A model generated the notes under the pieces. The model had not been told where the DNA came from and made no database searches. It worked only from the letters and a program-made list of their open reading frames with translations. The translations under genes were made by a program, and so were the position numbers. Shown piece after piece: positions 7,932 to 15,016 of a stretch of DNA of 64,000 nucleotides (positions are counted from its first letter, which is position 1; the number at the start of each line of letters is the position of its first letter). This DNA is from an uncultured Draconibacterium sp. (lineage in GTDB: Bacteria > Bacteroidota > Bacteroidia > Bacteroidales > Prolixibacteraceae): contig NZ_CAJXTC010000016.1 in the NCBI RefSeq assembly GCF_913060805.1, forward strand, positions 1 to 64,000, written 5' to 3'.

Positions 7932-9851
7932 ATGCAAAACGAATCCAGGGAATTACAACGTCTGCACGAGGGCTTCAGGTTCTTTTCTTACCTGCTGCTC
8001 TTTGTGGCACTTTATATCAGTCAGCTTCCTTTTTTTATTGAGAAAGGATTGTATATCCCTGAATTCTCTCCGATAACCGAAAAGCTATTACGCATCCGCT
8101 TTTTAGGAGACACAGTGCTGGCAAAGACGGTGTGCCTTGTTTTTCTGGTAACAACCTGTATTGGAACCAAAGCTAAAAAAGACCGCGATCTGAAAGTTTC
8201 CAGTATCGTGATTCAGATTTTGATCGGACTGGCAATGTATTGGGGAAGTTTACTGATTTTAAAAACACCACTTATGTATCTGTTACTTTCCTTCTTTGGC
8301 TTTGTACTGCTGAACATCGGTTTTGACAACATCTCCAAACTGATCAATGTGAATTTGATGAAAGACCGCTTTAACCTCGAAAATGAAAGTTTTCCGCAGG
8401 AGCAGGCCTATGAGGGCAATGAGTATTCTGTCAACCTGGAAACTCTTTATCAATACCAAAACAAACAATACGAAGGCTGGATTAATGTGGTCAATCCTTT
8501 TCGGGGAACCATTGTCATCGGTACGCCGGGATCCGGAAAATCCTATTCCGTAGTGATTCCTTTTATCAAACAACATTTGGAGAAAGGCTTTGCCATGTGC
8601 GTGTATGATTTTAAATATCCCGATCTGTCGCAGGTAACCTATAACTATTTTCTTAAAGCCAAAAAGGGAAAAGCCTTACCGGAATCTGCCGGATTTTATG
8701 TGATTAATTTTGAGAACATCCGCAAATCCTTTCGTTGCAATCCGCTGGCACCGGAGCTGATGGAAAGCCCTATTGATGCTTTTGAATCTTCACGAACCAT
8801 ACTCTATAACCTGAACCGCGAATGGATCCGCAAGCAGGGAGAGTTTTTTGCCGAATCAGCCATTTCTTTTTTTGCAGCGGTAATCTGGTTTCTGAAAAAG
8901 TATAAGAAAGGGGAATATTGTACCCTGCCTCATGCCATGGAGCTGCTTCAGTTGGATTACGACGATCTGTTTACCATTCTGGCCAGGGAAAAGGACGTGG
9001 AAAACATCGTCAATCCATTCGTGAACGCACATAAACGAGGAGCGATCAAGCAGCTGGAAGGTCAGTTGGGAAGCCTTAAAATAGCCATCTCCAAGATTAT
9101 CAGTAAAGAAATTTACTGGATCTGTTCAGGCAATGATTTTTCACTCGACATCAATAATCTCAAACATCCCAAAGTCGTATGTCTGGCCAATAATCCCCTT
9201 CGCATTGAAATGTATGGAGCCGTACTGTCACTGTTTATCACACGGATGATGAAAGTAATCAATCAGAAAGGGCAGCATAAGTCATCCTTGATCTTTGATG
9301 AGCTTCCGACGATTTATTTTCGGGGACTGGACACTATGATAGCTACAGCGCGCAGCAACAGAATATCCACACTGGCAGGGCTACAAACTATTGACCAGTT
9401 GATCCGGGATTATGGAAAGGAGCAGGCCAACGCCATGCTCACCAATATCGGGAATGTTTTTGCGGGGCAATCCATTGGCGAAACAGCAAAATTTATACAA
9501 AACCGGATGGGGAAGATCCTGCAGGAACGTCAAACCATCAATATTAACCGGGAACTCCAAACTTCAACCTTTACAACCCAGATGGATTTTCTGGTACCGG
9601 AAGGAAAGATTGCCACACTACCGCAAGGATATATGGTGGGGCAGGTGGCCGATAACTTTGGTCAGCAGGTGAGCCAGCGCAATTTTAACTGCCTGATTGA
9701 TGTGGATACCCAGGCCATCGAAAAGGAAGAGCAACAATTTAAAGATATCCCGGACATCTACAGTTTCGACAATATTGGCAAGGTGCTGGAAAACAACCGC
9801 AACAAGATCTGCAACGATATAATGGAAATACTCCGGGATGAAACCTGGTAA
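7932..9851 (+). CDS. Type IV coupling protein (VirD4/TraG family, MobC-like)
   Basis: 639 residues. Four hydrophobic segments lie within the first 140 residues, followed by the cytoplasmic ATPase: Walker A GTPGSGKSYS near residue 200, Walker B SSLIFDELPTIYF near residue 455, and the sensor-like ATARSNRISTLAGLQT just after. Coupling proteins recruit the relaxase-DNA complex to the secretion channel. It links the Tra genes on its left to the mobilisation genes on its right. CTnDOT names the corresponding gene mobC; I leave the symbol blank because naming differs between elements. The protein seems complete. Confidence 0.92.
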   Translation: MQNESRELQRLHEGFRFFSYLLLFVALYISQLPFFIEKGLYIPEFSPITEKLLRIRFLGDTVLAKTVCLVFLVTTCIGTKAKKDRDLKVSSIVIQILIGLAMYWGSLLILKTPLMYLLLSFFGFVLLNIGFDNISKLINVNLMKDRFNLENESFPQEQAYEGNEYSVNLETLYQYQNKQYEGWINVVNPFRGTIVIGTPGSGKSYSVVIPFIKQHLEKGFAMCVYDFKYPDLSQVTYNYFLKAKKGKALPESAGFYVINFENIRKSFRCNPLAPELMESPIDAFESSRTILYNLNREWIRKQGEFFAESAISFFAAVIWFLKKYKKGEYCTLPHAMELLQLDYDDLFTILAREKDVENIVNPFVNAHKRGAIKQLEGQLGSLKIAISKIISKEIYWICSGNDFSLDINNLKHPKVVCLANNPLRIEMYGAVLSLFITRMMKVINQKGQHKSSLIFDELPTIYFRGLDTMIATARSNRISTLAGLQTIDQLIRDYGKEQANAMLTNIGNVFAGQSIGETAKFIQNRMGKILQERQTININRELQTSTFTTQMDFLVPEGKIATLPQGYMVGQVADNFGQQVSQRNFNCLIDVDTQAIEKEEQQFKDIPDIYSFDNIGKVLENNRNKICNDIMEILRDETW

Positions 9852-9893
9852 CACCAGAGACAGCCAATTTATTAATCATTTAAAAATTTAATT

Positions 9894-10562
9894 ATGGAAC
9901 AAAGTACCCGTATTAAAAAAGAAGAAATCCCCTTTGACAAACTGGAAAAGGTAGGTGTAAACAAAGATTTTGTGAATCGCATGGATGAGAATGAGCTCAA
10001 GGATTTTCTGAACGGATTCCGTTCTCAAAAACTTTATACCATTAATGCCACCATTAATGATGAACAGAAGCGTATTCCAGCCAAACTTCGCTTAAAAAAA
10101 GAGGAGGACGGAACCATCAAAGTAAAAGTACATCCGATTCAGCGTTTGAGTATTCCCGAGAAATACATGGGACATAAATTTACCGATGAAGAACGGAACA
10201 AACTGGTGGCGGAGCGTAACCTGGGGAAAACCATCGAGCTCACCGGCAAGAATGGTAAAAAGGACAGTTATTACCTGGCACTCGATCCGAAAACCAATGA
10301 GCTGATTCCACTGCGTACAAAAAACATCAAGGTGCCGGACAAGATCAAAGGAGCAACACTGTCGGCCGAACAAAAGCAAAAACTGGCCAGGGGAGAAAAA
10401 GTTTATCTCGATAAAATGACCGGAAGAAACGGAAAGCAATTTGGAGCTGCGTTACAGGTGGATGCCGCGAACCGAACCATTAATTTTTCGGAATTCAAAC
10501 AGGAAAAAGCCCAGGATAAGAAGCTGGCAAAAAGCAAAGGCGTACAACAGGAGATGGGGTAA
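9894..10562 (+). CDS. DUF3945/DUF4099-type mobilisation-region protein
   Basis: 222 residues, soluble, basic and without a signal peptide. It contains two similar segments, LSIPEKYMGHKFTDEERNKL near residue 82 and a second, IKVPDKIKGATLSAEQKQKL near 147, each followed by a G-x-x-(I/V)-x-L and GKNGK/GRNGK motif. This repeated layout is typical of DUF3945-containing proteins often found beside coupling-protein and relaxase genes in Bacteroidetes mobile elements. Biochemical function is not established; a DNA-processing or accessory role is inferred from context. It ends just before the candidate oriT. Confidence 0.75.
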   Translation: MEQSTRIKKEEIPFDKLEKVGVNKDFVNRMDENELKDFLNGFRSQKLYTINATINDEQKRIPAKLRLKKEEDGTIKVKVHPIQRLSIPEKYMGHKFTDEERNKLVAERNLGKTIELTGKNGKKDSYYLALDPKTNELIPLRTKNIKVPDKIKGATLSAEQKQKLARGEKVYLDKMTGRNGKQFGAALQVDAANRTINFSEFKQEKAQDKKLAKSKGVQQEMG

Positions 10563-10607
10563 TTCCACGACCTGAAATGACCCCGGAATCCACTAATGAA
10601 TAACTAC

Positions 10608-10713
10608 GGGGGAGGGGAATGCAAGATGTGCATTTGTATATACAAATGCCTTGTCATCTTGCCCGGCAGGGGCCGGACGGTTTTTCCAAAACCGACAAGG
10701 ATTCCCCTCCCCC
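10608..10713. other. Candidate origin of transfer (oriT): nested palindromes
   Basis: The stretch between the DUF3945 gene and the relaxase operon is almost entirely self-complementary. A perfect 13-bp inverted repeat (10608-10620 with 10701-10713) encloses a perfect 8-bp pair (10621-10628 with 10655-10662), which in turn encloses a perfect 20-bp palindrome (10630-10649). Two more hairpins follow (10663-10667 with 10672-10676; 10678-10684 with 10688-10694). A 6-bp pair (10649-10654 with 10695-10700) offers an alternative fold. The position just 5' of the accessory and relaxase genes is where oriT usually lies. The nick site cannot be named from sequence. Confidence 0.7.
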
Positions 10714-10736
10714 TAAAACAATAATTGTAGCTACGA

Positions 10737-11105
10737 ATGCCAACAAAATCGACTGAAAAAGACAAACGGGATCAGATGCTGCTCGTAAGGGTAAGCAGGG
10801 ATGAAAAGCTTCGGATAAAGGCCTTGACCCGATCCGAAGGTTATCCCTGTATGAGCGATTATGTACGATCCCGGATCTTCAGACGATTGGACAAGAAGGT
10901 TATTTCGTTGAATGAAAATACCAGTCAGCAACTGCAGGAATTGGATTTTGAACTCAATAAAATCGGTGTCAACCTAAACCAGCTTTCCAAAAAAATGAAT
11001 TCTTTTTCCGGCTATAATGTTGGCGATAACGACCGGCAATTGCTAAAACAAGCTTTTCAGATGATGATGAAATGCCTTGCTTTTCTGCAAGAGCAACTTA
11101 ACTAA
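10737..11105 (+). CDS. Ribbon-helix-helix mobilisation accessory protein (MobA/BmgB-like)
   Basis: 122 residues. The first 60 show the ribbon-helix-helix pattern of relaxosome accessory proteins (MLLVRVSRDEKLRIKALT, then GYPCMSDYVRSRIF), and the second half is helical with LDFELNKIGVNLNQLSKKMN, a conserved feature of the bacterial mobilisation-protein family (MobC-type Pfam). Such proteins bind oriT and help the relaxase open the strands. The start lies 24 bases after the palindromic oriT candidate, and the relaxase ATG comes 8 bases after the stop, so the two genes form one operon. Confidence 0.85.
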   Translation: MPTKSTEKDKRDQMLLVRVSRDEKLRIKALTRSEGYPCMSDYVRSRIFRRLDKKVISLNENTSQQLQELDFELNKIGVNLNQLSKKMNSFSGYNVGDNDRQLLKQAFQMMMKCLAFLQEQLN

Positions 11106-11113
11106 TCCTTGCT

Positions 11114-12016
11114 ATGGTTATCGTAATCCATCAGTCGTCCAGTACACAAAATGCTTTGTCCTACAATGAAAAGAAAGTGGAACAAAAGAAAGCTGTATTT
11201 TATAAAAGTGCCAATACGCCAACCATCAATCCTTTTGCCGGAACCAAACAGAACCGCTTGAATACCCTTAAAAAGATTGAGGATATGAATACCCGTGTAA
11301 AATGTAAAGGACTGCATATTTCTGTAAATCCGACGGTGACAGATCTGGTAAAACTGGGAGACACTGGCATCCGTACCGAAATCGGAAACCTGATGGAACA
11401 CCTGGGCTATGGTAACCAACCTTACTTTGTATATAAACACACCGATTTGGACCGGACACACTTTCATATTGTTTCCACGCGTATTGACAAAACAACGTTC
11501 CGAAAGATCAGGGATGATTACGAGAAACAGAAGACGCAGCGGTTTATCAAATCGCTGGAACAAAAATACGATCTGACGAAAGAACAAAGCCAGGTTCAAT
11601 CCAATCTGAAATTTTCTGCAGGAAGCAGAAACCTGAAACAAAACCTGGAGAGTTTGTTTTACCAGCTGAATCAGATTGATTCTATAAGTACTAAACAACT
11701 TTACAACAAATCTCTGGAGCTTTTTAATGTGGAAGTCCGGAAATCGGGAAGAGGACACGTTGTTTTTATTACCGATGAAAACGGAAGCCCGATTCGTTAT
11801 CCCATTCGGCTTTCTGAATTTGAAGAAAGGCCACGATTTCATATTTCACAAAGTGCTGAACAGGAGCAGCAAATTGCTTCGCCCATGATTGACGAATTTC
11901 AGTTGGCGCAATGGGCAAGGGATGTGAACCGGCTGATAGAGCGGAGTAACCGGCGTAAAAAGGAACCAACTATGAAATATAAGGTGAAGAATAGGGATAA
12001 GGGTATGAGCCGGTGA
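11114..12016 (+). CDS. Relaxase (MobB-like, relaxase/mobilisation nuclease family)
   Basis: 300 residues. The N-terminal half is the relaxase domain: the histidine triad HTDLDRTHFHIVSTR near residue 112 fits the HxDxxHxH metal-binding motif, and candidate catalytic tyrosines lie near the N-terminus (SYNEKK at about residue 16, FYKSANTP at about 30). The enzyme nicks oriT and stays covalently bound to the transferred strand. The length is toward the short end for Bacteroidetes relaxases, but both ends look natural (stop followed by a non-coding gap). It is encoded directly after its accessory protein. Confidence 0.92.
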   Translation: MVIVIHQSSSTQNALSYNEKKVEQKKAVFYKSANTPTINPFAGTKQNRLNTLKKIEDMNTRVKCKGLHISVNPTVTDLVKLGDTGIRTEIGNLMEHLGYGNQPYFVYKHTDLDRTHFHIVSTRIDKTTFRKIRDDYEKQKTQRFIKSLEQKYDLTKEQSQVQSNLKFSAGSRNLKQNLESLFYQLNQIDSISTKQLYNKSLELFNVEVRKSGRGHVVFITDENGSPIRYPIRLSEFEERPRFHISQSAEQEQQIASPMIDEFQLAQWARDVNRLIERSNRRKKEPTMKYKVKNRDKGMSR

Positions 12017-12071
12017 TGATTTATGTTGATGAGATTTTGAGTATTGAGTAAGCCTCTTAATTCTCATCTAT

Positions 12072-12497
12072 TTAACTACTTAGATAGCCTAGTTTTAATT
12101 CAATTTGAGACTTCCTTTCCTGTGGAACTTTTAGCCAATACAGTGCTGGTTCTAATGCCGAAAAGACTTGGTACTTTGAAGAATGTTTATAGCTCCTAAC
12201 ATACTGTACGGCTTTGTTGAGCAATGATTCGGAAGTAAGAATGGCAAATTTATTCAATCCCGTATCATCAATATTATCAAATACAATATGGCTAAGATCT
12301 TCAATTTCTTTAAAATTTAACTCGGTACTTGCGTTTCGAATATCAATTAAGATAGAATATTCCTTCTGAAAAAATGGATTACTTTTTAAATTGTTAATTA
12401 CTCTTTCAACACTTTGCTGATCGAGTAAATTGTTATGAGAAACAATTATTAATCCTAGACTTTCAACGATATGAAGATTCTCACTTGAAGACAACAT
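12072..12497 (-). CDS. STAS/SpoIIAA-like protein, ICE cargo
   Basis: 141 residues, no signal peptide or membrane segment. The alternating pattern of strands and helices (LGLIIVSHNNLLD, YSILIDIRNASTEL, KFAILTSESLLNKAVQYVRS, YQVFSALEPALYWLKV) resembles the small STAS/SpoIIAA-like proteins common in Bacteroidota, whose function is mostly unknown. It lies on the opposite strand to the conjugation genes and its base composition is distinctly AT-rich compared with the Tra module, which suggests it was picked up separately. A regulatory role in the element is possible but not shown. Confidence 0.6.
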   Translation of the reverse strand: MLSSSENLHIVESLGLIIVSHNNLLDQQSVERVINNLKSNPFFQKEYSILIDIRNASTELNFKEIEDLSHIVFDNIDDTGLNKFAILTSESLLNKAVQYVRSYKHSSKYQVFSALEPALYWLKVPQERKSQIELKLGYLSS

Positions 12498-12800
12498 TAT
12501 TTCTTAATTGGTGATATCGGGGTTAAAGTAAGCGATTTTTTATAATTGAATCACTGTAAAAAGTAATAATAGGTGGAATATTGCCACTAAATCCTGTCAA
12601 AGTTATTTCACCGTCCGGGAAAGTCAATGGCGGCTGAGATACCTCATTTTTAGCCAGCCGCCCTTCGGGTGCGTTCAGTTTTTTGTTGCGTTAACTTCAC
12701 AAAAAACAGACATGCACCATTGACAAGAATCCATCCGGCTCAATGGCATGCGCCAAAATTTAATGGCGTGCCAGAAGCTGAAATAAATCCGCAGGGCAGC
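12498..12800. other. Non-coding region with several inverted repeats upstream of the ArdC gene
   Basis: No gene is apparent. From 12600 the sequence becomes GC-richer and self-complementary: 8-bp perfect arms at 12629-12636 and 12655-12662, another 8-bp pair at 12623-12630 and 12717-12724, and a cluster of tggc/gcca half-sites between 12744 and 12773. It may be a folded leader of the ArdC mRNA, a regulatory site, or a second transfer-related structure. The first 100 bases would hold the promoter of the minus-strand STAS-like gene, but I see no convincing -7 box. Confidence 0.45.
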
Positions 12801-12810
12801 GGTGGATTCA

Positions 12811-13731
12811 ATGAGTAAATTTGATATTTATGAAACAGTAACTAATTTGATTGTAGAACGTCTTGAAGCAGGTGTAGTACCATGGCACATGCCTTGGAAA
12901 ACTGCCAGTGCCATTCCTCGTAACCTGGTTTCCAAAAAGCCTTACCGGGGATTTAATTTCTGGTACCTGCTTAGCTTTGGTTTCGAGAGGCCTTATTTTC
13001 TTACTTTCAAACAGGTTCAGAATCTTGGTGGAAAGATCAAAAAAGGATCTTCATCATTTATGATTGTATTCTGGAAAATGGTGGAATACGAAAAAGATGA
13101 TGAAACCAAAGAAATTCCTATGCTTCGTTATTACCGGGTATTCCATGTTGACGATGTGGAAGGCCTCGATCCTGACAAGATTCCTGAGAATACAGCTCAC
13201 GATCACGAGTTTGATCCGATTGCTTCATGTGAGCAGTTGATTGAATTTTGGTACGATTCTCCGGTTATTAAAACTGGAATGCAAAAGGCCTGTTATATTC
13301 CAGCTTTGGACGAAGTTCACATGCCTGATCCTCGTACATTTTTCAAGGATGAAGAGTATTACAGTACGATTTTCCACGAACTATGCCATGCAACAGGAGC
13401 TCGCAAGCGTCTAAATCGCCACGAACGGTTCTCAAGTCTGAACTTCGCGGACTCTGGATATTCTCAAGAAGAGATGGTTGCCGAGATGGGAGCAGCTTAC
13501 CTCTGCGGTATTTGTGGCATTGAAAATTTCACTATCGATAACAGTGCAGCTTATATTCAAGGCTGGTTGAAGAAGCTGAAAAGCGATAAGAAGTTTATCG
13601 TAATGGCTTCTGGATTAGCTCAAAAGGCTGTTGATTATATTCTGGATCATCAGGATTCGAATTCTAAACCGGTTCTTCCTAAGCCTAAAAAGAAGAAAAG
13701 TAAATCAGCTTCTCTTTCCATGAATTTCTGA
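12811..13731 (+). CDS. ArdC-type antirestriction protein (ssDNA-binding plus zincin metallopeptidase domain)
   Basis: 306 residues. The N-terminal domain (about 1-130; FDIYETVTNLIVERLEAGVV, then PWKTASAIPRN and GFNFWYLLS) is the ArdC-type single-strand DNA-binding domain. The C-terminal domain has the zinc-peptidase motif HELCHATG near residue 191, with a downstream EMVAEMGAAYLCG that supplies the third ligand. ArdC proteins protect incoming single-stranded DNA during conjugation. A GTG at 12802 is also in frame, but the ATG at 12811 gives the usual N-terminus. The lysine-rich tail (PKPKKKKSKS) is typical. Its place in an ICE cargo block fits the role. Confidence 0.88.
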   Translation: MSKFDIYETVTNLIVERLEAGVVPWHMPWKTASAIPRNLVSKKPYRGFNFWYLLSFGFERPYFLTFKQVQNLGGKIKKGSSSFMIVFWKMVEYEKDDETKEIPMLRYYRVFHVDDVEGLDPDKIPENTAHDHEFDPIASCEQLIEFWYDSPVIKTGMQKACYIPALDEVHMPDPRTFFKDEEYYSTIFHELCHATGARKRLNRHERFSSLNFADSGYSQEEMVAEMGAAYLCGICGIENFTIDNSAAYIQGWLKKLKSDKKFIVMASGLAQKAVDYILDHQDSNSKPVLPKPKKKKSKSASLSMNF

Positions 13732-13908
13732 TTATAAGCTAATGTTACCCTCCAATTTTTAATTTCTTCTAAGCTTATATGTGTAAATAATAGAGTGTGT
13801 TAGATTGTCATCTTGCAGGTTTTACTAATATTAGCACAACAGAAAAAACTAATCATGGTACGTGTATTAAAAAAATCAAAATAGGATTTTAGAAAAAGAA
13901 ATAATCGG

Positions 13909-13944
13909 AAGTTACCATATGGGGTAACTTTTTTTGTATCTTTG
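13909..13944 (+). promoter_or_regulatory. higBA promoter with overlapping palindromic operator
   Basis: A perfect 8-bp inverted repeat (13909-13916 and 13923-13930, 6-base spacer) ends just upstream of a Bacteroidetes -7 box TATCTTTG at 13937-13944. The palindrome covers the region where the -33 element should be, the usual position for an antitoxin operator, so HigA probably represses its own promoter here. The HigB ATG at 13950 lies only 5 bases beyond the -7 box. Confidence 0.65.
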
Positions 13945-13949
13945 CAATA

Positions 13950-14261
13950 ATGAGAATTATTAAAGAAAGAACTCTAACGGATTATTGCAAATCAAGTAAA
14001 TACAAAAGTGCGGAAGAATCTTTGAAGGCATGGATTTACGAGGTTAAATTTTCTGTTTGGGATAATGCAAATGGGCTAAAGGCAAAATATCGGAACGCCA
14101 GCATTATAAGTTCTAAGCGGGTTGTGTTTAATATAAAAGGAAATGATTATAGGTTGATTGTGGATATTGAATATAAACTCAAGATTGTTTTTATTGTGTG
14201 GTTTGGCACACATAAAGAATATGATAAAATTGATGCAAAAACAGTAAGTTATGAAAACTAA
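13950..14261 (+). CDS. higB: HigB-type mRNA interferase toxin
   Basis: 103 residues. The text follows the HigB family closely: MRIIKERTLTDYC at the start, a helix with SLKAWIYEVK, then AKYRNASIISSKRVVFNIKG, YRLIVDIEYKLKIVFIVWFG, and a final GTHKEYDKID. HigB toxins cleave ribosome-bound mRNA. The toxin precedes the antitoxin, the normal higBA order, and the stop overlaps the antitoxin start by 11 bases. The pair is AT-rich relative to the conjugation genes and probably stabilises the element. Confidence 0.92.
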   Translation: MRIIKERTLTDYCKSSKYKSAEESLKAWIYEVKFSVWDNANGLKAKYRNASIISSKRVVFNIKGNDYRLIVDIEYKLKIVFIVWFGTHKEYDKIDAKTVSYEN

Positions 14262-14715
14262 AATATTAAAAACAGAGGAAGAATATAATAAAGCATGTGA
14301 AAGAATTTATTCACTTATTAATGCTTCAGAGGATGCAGTTGAACCAAACAGCCCGGAAGGTGAAGAAATGGAGTTGCTTTCATTGTTGGTTGAGAAATAC
14401 GAGCTGGAAAATTATCAGATGGACGCTCCATCGCCAATAGAAGCTATTAAGTTCAGAATGGAGCAAATGAACTTGAAACAAATGGATGTGGCTCCACTTT
14501 TTGGAGGGAAAACAAGAGTTTCTGAAGTATTAAATGGAAAACGAAATCTAACCCTGAAGATGATAACCTTATTAAACAGATACCTGGGTATTCCATTGGA
14601 ATCTTTAATGAGTGGGAATAGAGAAATAAAGTTGGATGATGATAAGAAAGAGAAGTTACTTCATATATCTTCCATTAGGGAGTATTTAAGCTCAGGAAGA
14701 GCGGCAGTAATTTAA
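14251..14715 (+). CDS. higA: HigA-type antitoxin with XRE helix-turn-helix
   Basis: 154 residues. An acidic N-terminal part (ASEDAVEPNSPEGEEMELLS) is followed by a helix-turn-helix at about residues 68-120 (EQMNLKQMDVAPLFGGKTRV, SEVLNGKRNLTLKMITLLNR, LGIPLESL). This is the HigA pattern of Bacteroidetes, in which the antitoxin both neutralises HigB and binds the operator. It starts inside the toxin gene. Its C-terminal extension (IKLDDDKKEKLLHISSIREY) is short. It is the last gene before the probable ICE boundary. Confidence 0.9.
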   Translation: MKTKILKTEEEYNKACERIYSLINASEDAVEPNSPEGEEMELLSLLVEKYELENYQMDAPSPIEAIKFRMEQMNLKQMDVAPLFGGKTRVSEVLNGKRNLTLKMITLLNRYLGIPLESLMSGNREIKLDDDKKEKLLHISSIREYLSSGRAAVI

Positions 14716-14864
14716 TTTTTAATATTTAAGTGAAATATAAAATGAGATAGTAACGAATATTCAGAGAGAGACCCATTGGAGACCTAAAGATTTATGTGTT
14801 TTTAAAATATTGGTAATCAGTTCAGTACGGAGGAGGTTCTGCCCCCAGCTGAGTCACACCACTA

Positions 14865-14896
14865 AAAAGCTTCGAAGAAATTCGGAGCTTTTTTTG
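14865..14896 (+). terminator. Intrinsic terminator
   Basis: A stem of 12 bp with one G-U pair (14865-14876 with 14881-14892), a GAAA tetraloop and a run of T continuing to 14895. It ends plus-strand transcription between the higBA region and the chromosomal genes. Confidence 0.85.
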
Positions 14897-14958
14897 TTTC
14901 CCAAAATTTTAAATTGAATTAAAACAAGCATCTCAACCAGTACTTGTTTAAAAAGAAA

Positions 14959-15005
14959 CAGGAAATAAGAATGCAAATGCAAGCATCCGATTCATTATTT
15001 CCTGT
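14959..15005 (-). terminator. Probable terminator of the BNR-protein operon
   Basis: Perfect 11-bp arms (14959-14969 with 14995-15005) enclose a 25-base loop. On the minus strand the stem is followed by a T-rich tract (ttctttttaaac). It lies 11 bases past the stop codon of the minus-strand gene ending at 15017. Confidence 0.5.
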
Positions 15006-15016
15006 ATCCGATTTAT

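Larger units (their letters stand above)
14716..15016. other. Intergenic stretch containing the probable right ICE junction
   Basis: No complete gene. From 14806 to 14865 a short frame encodes NIGNQFSTEEVLPPAESHH and stops at TAA, immediately followed by the intrinsic terminator at 14865-14896. This would fit the 3' end of a host gene left at the element's right end after integration, but a 19-codon open frame can arise by chance. To the right of the terminator the two 3' ends face each other, and a second stem-loop at 14959-15005 serves the minus-strand gene. Confidence 0.4.

Noticed and set aside
11102-11842. 246-codon open frame on the minus strand
   Set aside because: It lies wholly opposite the relaxase gene, has no recognisable domain and no start context; it is a shadow of that gene.
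14820-14865. tRNA-like text (cagctgggggcagaac on the minus strand; cacacca on the plus strand) near the ICE end
   Set aside because: No acceptor, anticodon or T stem pairs on either strand, so it is not a tRNA or a clear fragment of one.
1-15016. Integrase/recombinase or excision genes of the ICE
   Set aside because: None of the genes in the module shows tyrosine- or serine-recombinase motifs; they must lie to the left of the window if present.
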